Positions 6,605-9,639 of a DNA stretch of 9,639 bases are shown here, one piece after another; position 1 is the first letter of the stretch; the number at the start of each line of letters is the position of its first letter. The DNA comes from Pseudomonadota bacterium (lineage in GTDB: Bacteria; Pseudomonadota; Alphaproteobacteria; Sphingomonadales; Sphingomonadaceae), in assembly GCA_023390415.1 (NCBI GenBank), contig JAEWCW010000196.1:1-9639 (forward strand), in the 5' to 3' direction. The notes under the pieces were generated by a model that had not been told where the DNA came from, did no database searches, and saw only the letters and a list, made by a program, of their open reading frames with translations. Position numbers and translations under genes: made by a program.

Positions 6605-7464
6605 GCCTTTCCACCCTGATCGCCGAGCCGTGGGCCGATTACGGGCTGGTTGATTCCGGCCACGGTCGAAAGCTCGAGCGCTACGGGCGCTACCGTTTCG
6701 TCCGCCCCGAGCCGCAGGCGATGTGGGCGCCCGCTTCCGACGCGTGGGACGCGGACGGCGAGTTCGTGCCCGGATCGGACGAGGAAGGCGGCGGGCGCTG
6801 GCGCTTCGATCGGCCCGTACCCAAGGAGGGCTGGGATCTCGCCTGGGAGGAGGTTCGATTCCGCGCCCAGGCGACGCCGTTCCGCCACCTCGCTTTCTTT
6901 CCGGACATGGCGCCGCAATGGGCGTGGATGCGGGACCGGCTCGGCGAGGGGACGGAAGCGCTCAACCTGTTCGGCTATACCGGGGTCGGTTCGCTTGCGA
7001 TGGCGGCGCGCGGCGCCCGGGTCACCCATGTCGATGCCTCCAAGAAGTCGGTCGAGGCCGGCAAGGCCAATGCCGCGCTCTCCGGAATGGCCGACAAGCC
7101 CATCCGCTGGATCGTCGACGACGCGACCAAGTTCGCAGCGCGCGAGGTCCGGCGGGGGCGCCGCTACGACGGCATCATCCTCGATCCGCCCAAGTTCGGC
7201 CGCGGACCCGCCGGCGAGATCTGGCGGCTGGAGGAGGGCCTTCCGGGCCTCATCGCGGACTGCCGGAAGCTGCTGGACGAGGACAGTCGCTTCCTTGTCC
7301 TCACCGTCTATGCGGTGCGCATGTCCGCGCTCGCGATCGGCGAGCTGCTCGGCCAGGCCATGGCGGACCTCGGCGGCCGGATCGAAATGGGCGACATGGC
7401 CGTCCGCGAAGAGGCGAGGGGCCTGCTCCTCCCCACCGCCATCTTCGCCCGCTGGTCGCGCTAG
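6601..7464 (+). CDS. Class I SAM-dependent methyltransferase, RlmI/RlmK-like
   Basis: This 287-aa protein has a Rossmann methyltransferase core resembling the COG1092 family (RlmI/RlmK 23S rRNA m5C/m7G enzymes). Motif I is LNLFGYTGVGSLAMAARGA (121-139), the acidic SAM-ribose loop is THVDASKKSVEAGKAN (142-157), motif II is IVDDATKF (171-178), and motif IV is LDPPKFGRG (194-202). The N-terminal ~110 residues are rich in Trp, Arg and acidic residues and lack an obvious PUA domain, unlike E. coli RlmI. The substrate cannot be read from sequence; RNA is likeliest, given DPPKF, but not certain. ATG 6601 overlaps the M16 stop (ATGA), so the two are probably co-translated. Its stop TAG shares the palindrome CTAG with the stop of convergent ccmB. 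It is the last gene of the operon. Confidence 0.88.
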   Translation: MSLSTLIAEPWADYGLVDSGHGRKLERYGRYRFVRPEPQAMWAPASDAWDADGEFVPGSDEEGGGRWRFDRPVPKEGWDLAWEEVRFRAQATPFRHLAFFPDMAPQWAWMRDRLGEGTEALNLFGYTGVGSLAMAARGARVTHVDASKKSVEAGKANAALSGMADKPIRWIVDDATKFAAREVRRGRRYDGIILDPPKFGRGPAGEIWRLEEGLPGLIADCRKLLDEDSRFLVLTVYAVRMSALAIGELLGQAMADLGGRIEMGDMAVREEARGLLLPTAIFARWSR

Positions 7465-8105
7465 TCGCGCGCAGCCCGGATCGCGGCGCCGGCGGCGAAG
7501 GGGGCGATGGCCACGAGCAGGAGCGAGACTGCGGCGAGCAGCTTGAGCGCGCCCGTATCCTCGCCGCGCGAGACTAGGCCCGCGCCGAAGATCAGGATCG
7601 GCACCGCGACCGGAAGCAGCAGCAGCCCGGCGACCGCGCCGCCGCTCCTGAGCCCTGCGGTGAGCGCTGCGACGATCAGCGAGAGCGCGGCGAGCCCCGG
7701 CGTTCCGGCGAGCAGGCCGAGCTCGAGCCGGACGAGCACGTCCTGCGGCAGCTTCATCAGCGCAGCGGCCGGGATCGCGGCGACCATCAGAGGCGGACCG
7801 AAGCCGAGCCAATGGCCGGCGAGCTTGGCCGCAGCCACCTCCTCCTCGCTCGTGCCGCGCAGCTTCAATTGATCGAGCACGCCGGATTGCCGGTCCGGCT
7901 CGATCAGCCGGTCGACCGGAAGCAGCGCCGCGAGCAAAGCCGCCATCCACAAGGCGCCGCCGCCGGTCCGCGCCAGCAAGGGTCCGTCCGGCCCGACCGC
8001 GAACGGGAACAGGGTGGCGACGAGCAGGAAGAAGATGAGCGGCAGGAAGAGCGCGCCGGCGCCGGCGGCGAGGCGGAGCTCGCGGAGGATCAGCCGGCCG
8101 ATCAC
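7461..8105 (-). CDS. ccmB: Heme exporter protein CcmB
   Basis: This 214-aa multi-pass membrane protein is the permease-like subunit that works with CcmA in cytochrome c maturation; the CcmAB ATPase is needed to release holo-CcmE from CcmC. It starts IGRLILRELRLA and has the family motif LPVDRLIEPDRQSGVLDQLKL (about residues 62-82), then four or five further hydrophobic segments, giving six helices in all. Length is close to the usual ~220. The start is GTG at 8103-8105, overlapping the ccmA stop (GTGA), with only a weak GGTGA-like ribosome binding site, so coupling to ccmA is likely. It ends in the CTAG shared with the convergent methyltransferase. No ccmC follows, because the plus-strand operon begins at once, so the rest of the ccm genes must lie elsewhere. 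Confidence 0.93.
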   Translation of the reverse strand: MIGRLILRELRLAAGAGALFLPLIFFLLVATLFPFAVGPDGPLLARTGGGALWMAALLAALLPVDRLIEPDRQSGVLDQLKLRGTSEEEVAAAKLAGHWLGFGPPLMVAAIPAAALMKLPQDVLVRLELGLLAGTPGLAALSLIVAALTAGLRSGGAVAGLLLLPVAVPILIFGAGLVSRGEDTGALKLLAAVSLLLVAIAPFAAGAAIRAARD

Positions 8106-8647
8106 AGAGTCACCGCCTTGGCGTCGGCGAGGCCAAGCGGCTGGTGCGAGGCAGCGAGGATCGCACCGCCCCCGGCGCGGTGCGTAGCCATCGCCGCCGC
8201 GAGCCGCTCCAGCCCCTCGTTATCGAGGCCGTTGGCGGGCTCGTCGAGCAGCCACAGCGGCGCCCCGCTCGCCACCACCCGCGCAAGCACCGCGCGTTTG
8301 CGCTGCCCGGTCGAGAGCATCCGGACCGGAACGTCGGCGATCCGCTCCAGCCCCATCGCCGCCATTCCGCCCTCCGCGTCCCAGAAAGCGAGCGCGCGGC
8401 CGAGCGGCTGGCGGAGGTCGAGCGCGAGCCCCTCGTCGGCGAAGGCTGCCTCGGCCCGTTCGACCGTCCCCGCCGACGCGCCGAGAAGCCCCGCAGCGAG
8501 GCGCAGCAGGCTCGACTTCCCGGCGCCGTTCGGGCCGGTGACCAGGGCCGCCTCGCCCGCACCGAGCGTCAGGCTCAGCCGCTCGAACAGCAGCCGCCCG
8601 CCGCGCGCCAGCGAGACGTCGCGAAGCGCGAGCAGGGCCGCGCTCAC
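8102..8647 (-). CDS. ccmA: Heme exporter ATP-binding protein CcmA
   Basis: This 181-aa ABC ATPase powers the CcmAB step of cytochrome c maturation. All motifs are present: Walker A GPNGAGKS (38-45), Q-loop Q80, signature LSTGQ (111-115), Walker B LWLLDEP (131-137; D135, catalytic E136) and the H-loop His H168 in AASHQ. The short size (most are 190-210 aa) and lack of a C-terminal extension fit CcmA rather than a general ABC ATPase. The chosen start is GTG 8645-8647 because GGAGG (minus strand, 8652-8656) sits 4 nt upstream and homology begins there; the frame stays open much further upstream, but that part is an Arg-rich shadow of the metallopeptidase gene. The start overlaps the upstream stop and the stop overlaps the ccmB start, both as GTGA. 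Confidence 0.95.
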   Translation of the reverse strand: MSAALLALRDVSLARGGRLLFERLSLTLGAGEAALVTGPNGAGKSSLLRLAAGLLGASAGTVERAEAAFADEGLALDLRQPLGRALAFWDAEGGMAAMGLERIADVPVRMLSTGQRKRAVLARVVASGAPLWLLDEPANGLDNEGLERLAAAMATHRAGGGAILAASHQPLGLADAKAVTL

Positions 8648-9057
8648 TGCGCCTCCGCCTCGATCCGGTGCATGTCCGCGTCGGAGAAGCCGAAATGGTG
8701 CCCGGCCTCGTGGACGATGACATGGGTGACGAGCTCTTCCAGGCTCACCCCGGTCTCGGCCCATTCGTCGAGCAATGGGCGGCGGTAGAGGTGGATCATC
8801 GCGGGCAGATCGCCCGAATGGAAGGACGAGCGCTCCCCGATCGGACGGCCCGTATAGAGGCCGGACAGGTCGAACGGATCCTCGATCCCGAGCTCGTCCA
8901 GAACCTCCTGCTCGGCAAACTCGTCGACGCGGAGGACGACGCCCTCGAGCAGGCGCCGGAAATGCTCCGGCATCCGCGCGATCGCCGCATCCGCGAGCCG
9001 CTCGATCTCGGCCGCGTCGGGCGCGAAGGTTTGCTTGTCCGCCACGGGAAGGGGCAT
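8644..9057 (-). CDS. Small HExxH metallopeptidase family protein (zincin, PF06262-like)
   Basis: This 137-aa acidic protein has a minimal zincin motif near the C-terminus: THVIVHEAGHHFGFSDADM (111-129), i.e. HExxHxxGxxD with zinc ligands H116, H120 and probably D126, and catalytic E117. The preceding SGDLPAMIHLYRRPL (81-95) is also typical of this family (zincin_1, formerly DUF1025). There is no signal peptide, so it is probably cytoplasmic. Family members are widespread in actinobacteria and alphaproteobacteria with no well-defined substrate. ATG 9055-9057 is the only reasonable start, but the bases before it are pyrimidine-rich with no Shine-Dalgarno. The stop overlaps the ccmA GTG (GTGA), so it heads a three-gene unit with ccmAB. 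It diverges from the pterin dehydratase gene over 28 bp. Confidence 0.92.
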   Translation of the reverse strand: MPLPVADKQTFAPDAAEIERLADAAIARMPEHFRRLLEGVVLRVDEFAEQEVLDELGIEDPFDLSGLYTGRPIGERSSFHSGDLPAMIHLYRRPLLDEWAETGVSLEELVTHVIVHEAGHHFGFSDADMHRIEAEAQ

Positions 9058-9085
9058 AGAGGCGATGCGCGCAGGGAGGAAGAGG

Positions 9086-9379
9086 ATGGCGGATTTGCTG
9101 GACGAGCATGCGATCGGCGAGCGTCTCGGGGCGCTTTCCGGCTGGCGCTACGACGCGGACGCGCGCTGCATCCGCAAAGGCTTCCGCTTCGCCGATTTTG
9201 GCGAGGCTTTTGCCTTCATGACCCGGGTGGCGCTCGCCGCCGAGAAGGCGGACCATCATCCCGATTGGTCGAACAGCTGGAACCGGGTTGAGATCGCGCT
9301 CTCGACCCACGACAGCGGCGGGGTCACTGAGCGCGATCTCGCGCTCGCCGAGACGATCGAGAAGGCGGCGACGCGCTAG
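9086..9379 (+). CDS. phhB: 4a-hydroxytetrahydrobiopterin (pterin-4a-carbinolamine) dehydratase
   Basis: This 97-aa PCD/DCoH-family enzyme dehydrates 4a-hydroxytetrahydropterin, recycling the pterin cofactor of phenylalanine hydroxylase. The family core is clear: EKADHHPDWSNSWNRVEIAL (53-72) with H57, H58 and W61, then STHDSGGVTERDLALA (73-88) with H75, the expected active-site His set. Full family length is present. ATG 9086 is chosen because a strong GGAGG (9075-9079) lies 6 nt upstream and the protein then has normal length; upstream in-frame starts (for example ATG 9065) would add a basic tail unlike the family. No phenylalanine hydroxylase gene is in the window, so a different or general pterin role (for example protecting molybdopterin) is possible. 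A tRNA gene follows 57 bp later. Confidence 0.94.
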   Translation: MADLLDEHAIGERLGALSGWRYDADARCIRKGFRFADFGEAFAFMTRVALAAEKADHHPDWSNSWNRVEIALSTHDSGGVTERDLALAETIEKAATR

Positions 9380-9387
9380 CGTCTCGC

Positions 9388-9416
9388 TTGCCCTCCGGCG
9401 CGGGCTTCACTAGATG
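9388..9416 (+). promoter_or_regulatory. Candidate sigma-70 type promoter for the tRNA-Ser gene
   Basis: TTGCCC at 9388-9393 (4 of 6 match to TTGACA) and TAGATG at 9411-9416 (3 of 6 match to TATAAT) are separated by exactly 17 bp. The predicted start of transcription is near 9423, leaving a leader of about 14 nt before the mature tRNA 5' end at 9437. The match is modest in the -10 box, but position and spacing are right for a tRNA gene. Confidence 0.5.
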
Positions 9417-9436
9417 CCCTCACTTCCAGTGCATGC

Positions 9437-9527
9437 GGAGCGGTGGCCGAGTGGTCGAAGGCGCTCGCCTGGAAAGTGAGTATACGGCAAAACCGTATCG
9501 AGGGTTCGAATCCCTCCCGCTCCGCCA
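9437..9527 (+). tRNA. tRNA-Ser (anticodon GGA)
   Basis: A complete class II tRNA folds by eye. The acceptor stem is 9437-9443 with 9517-9523 (7 perfect pairs), the discriminator is G9524 and CCA is encoded at 9525-9527. The anticodon stem is 9464-9468 with 9476-9480 (one G-U) around loop CTGGAAA, with anticodon GGA at 9471-9473, reading UCC/UCU. The T-arm is GAGGG-TTCGAAT-CCCTC at 9500-9516. The long variable arm (TACGG/CCGTA, 9482-9496) is the serine tRNA hallmark. The D-loop region GGCCGAGTGGTCGAAGGC also fits serine tRNAs. Confidence 0.97.
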
Positions 9528-9639
9528 CCACCCTTCGAAATGCGCGCGAAGCGACGGACCCGCGTTAGGGCGGCGATACGCCCGGCCTGCGCCCTGCTTC
9601 AGCCCGGGAAGACAGCGGCTCGGCCGGGGTCGATCGTCA

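Noticed and set aside
6520..7950. 476-codon minus-strand frame across the methyltransferase and ccmB
   Set aside because: It overlaps well-supported genes on both strands and has Arg/Ala-rich composition without motifs.
8648..9310. Long upstream extension of the ccmA frame
   Set aside because: Residues before the GTG at 8647 are Arg/Pro-rich, unlike ABC ATPases, and lie over the metallopeptidase gene. A good Shine-Dalgarno sits right before the GTG.
9568..9583. GGGCG/CGCCC stem after the tRNA as a terminator
   Set aside because: Only 5 bp with no T run. Too weak in DNA this GC-rich.
9599..9639. Minus-strand frame entering from the right edge and ending TIDPGRAAVFPG
   Set aside because: Only 12 residues are visible with no motif. 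It could be the end of a real gene beyond the window, but it cannot be supported here.

Overview
The window is about 9.6 kb of high-GC, tightly packed bacterial DNA. The gene order and protein styles (A1-type aa3 oxidase, Cox11/CtaG, DUF983, a short divergent SURF1, an M16 peptidase) point to an alphaproteobacterium, most likely of the Sphingomonadales. That placement rests on family knowledge and synteny seen by eye, not on a search.

Region 1 (1-7464, plus strand) is an aerobic cytochrome c oxidase operon. It begins in the last 38 codons of what is probably coxB. It then carries coxA, ctaB (heme O synthase), a 43-aa one-helix protein (CoxF-like), ctaG (CuB insertion), coxC, a DUF983 zinc-ribbon membrane protein, a SURF1-family factor, an M16 zinc peptidase and an RlmI/K-like methyltransferase. 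Most junctions are start/stop overlaps (ATGA, TGATG, GTGA), so translation is probably coupled. The three real gaps (coxA-ctaB, ctaG-coxC, coxC-DUF983) each hold an inverted repeat, and these are the best candidates for tuning subunit against assembly-factor levels.

Region 2 (7461-9057, minus strand) is a convergent three-gene unit: a small HExxH metallopeptidase, then ccmA and ccmB, the ATPase and membrane subunit of the cytochrome c maturation system. Both ccm genes start with GTG inside the preceding stop. The methyltransferase and ccmB share a palindromic CTAG that supplies both stop codons.

Region 3 (9086-9639, plus strand) holds a pterin-4a-carbinolamine dehydratase gene diverging from the metallopeptidase across only 28 bp, then a tRNA-Ser(GGA) with an encoded CCA and a plausible promoter. 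The last 112 bp hold nothing I can assign.

The biological theme is terminal oxidase biogenesis: catalytic subunits I and III, heme O synthesis, copper delivery, SURF1-type heme chaperoning, and nearby the CcmAB part of cytochrome c maturation. I saw no mobile elements, CRISPR arrays or defence genes. The window looks like conserved core genome; the less well-understood parts are the small or divergent assembly proteins, the M16/methyltransferase pair at the operon end, and the intergenic hairpins.
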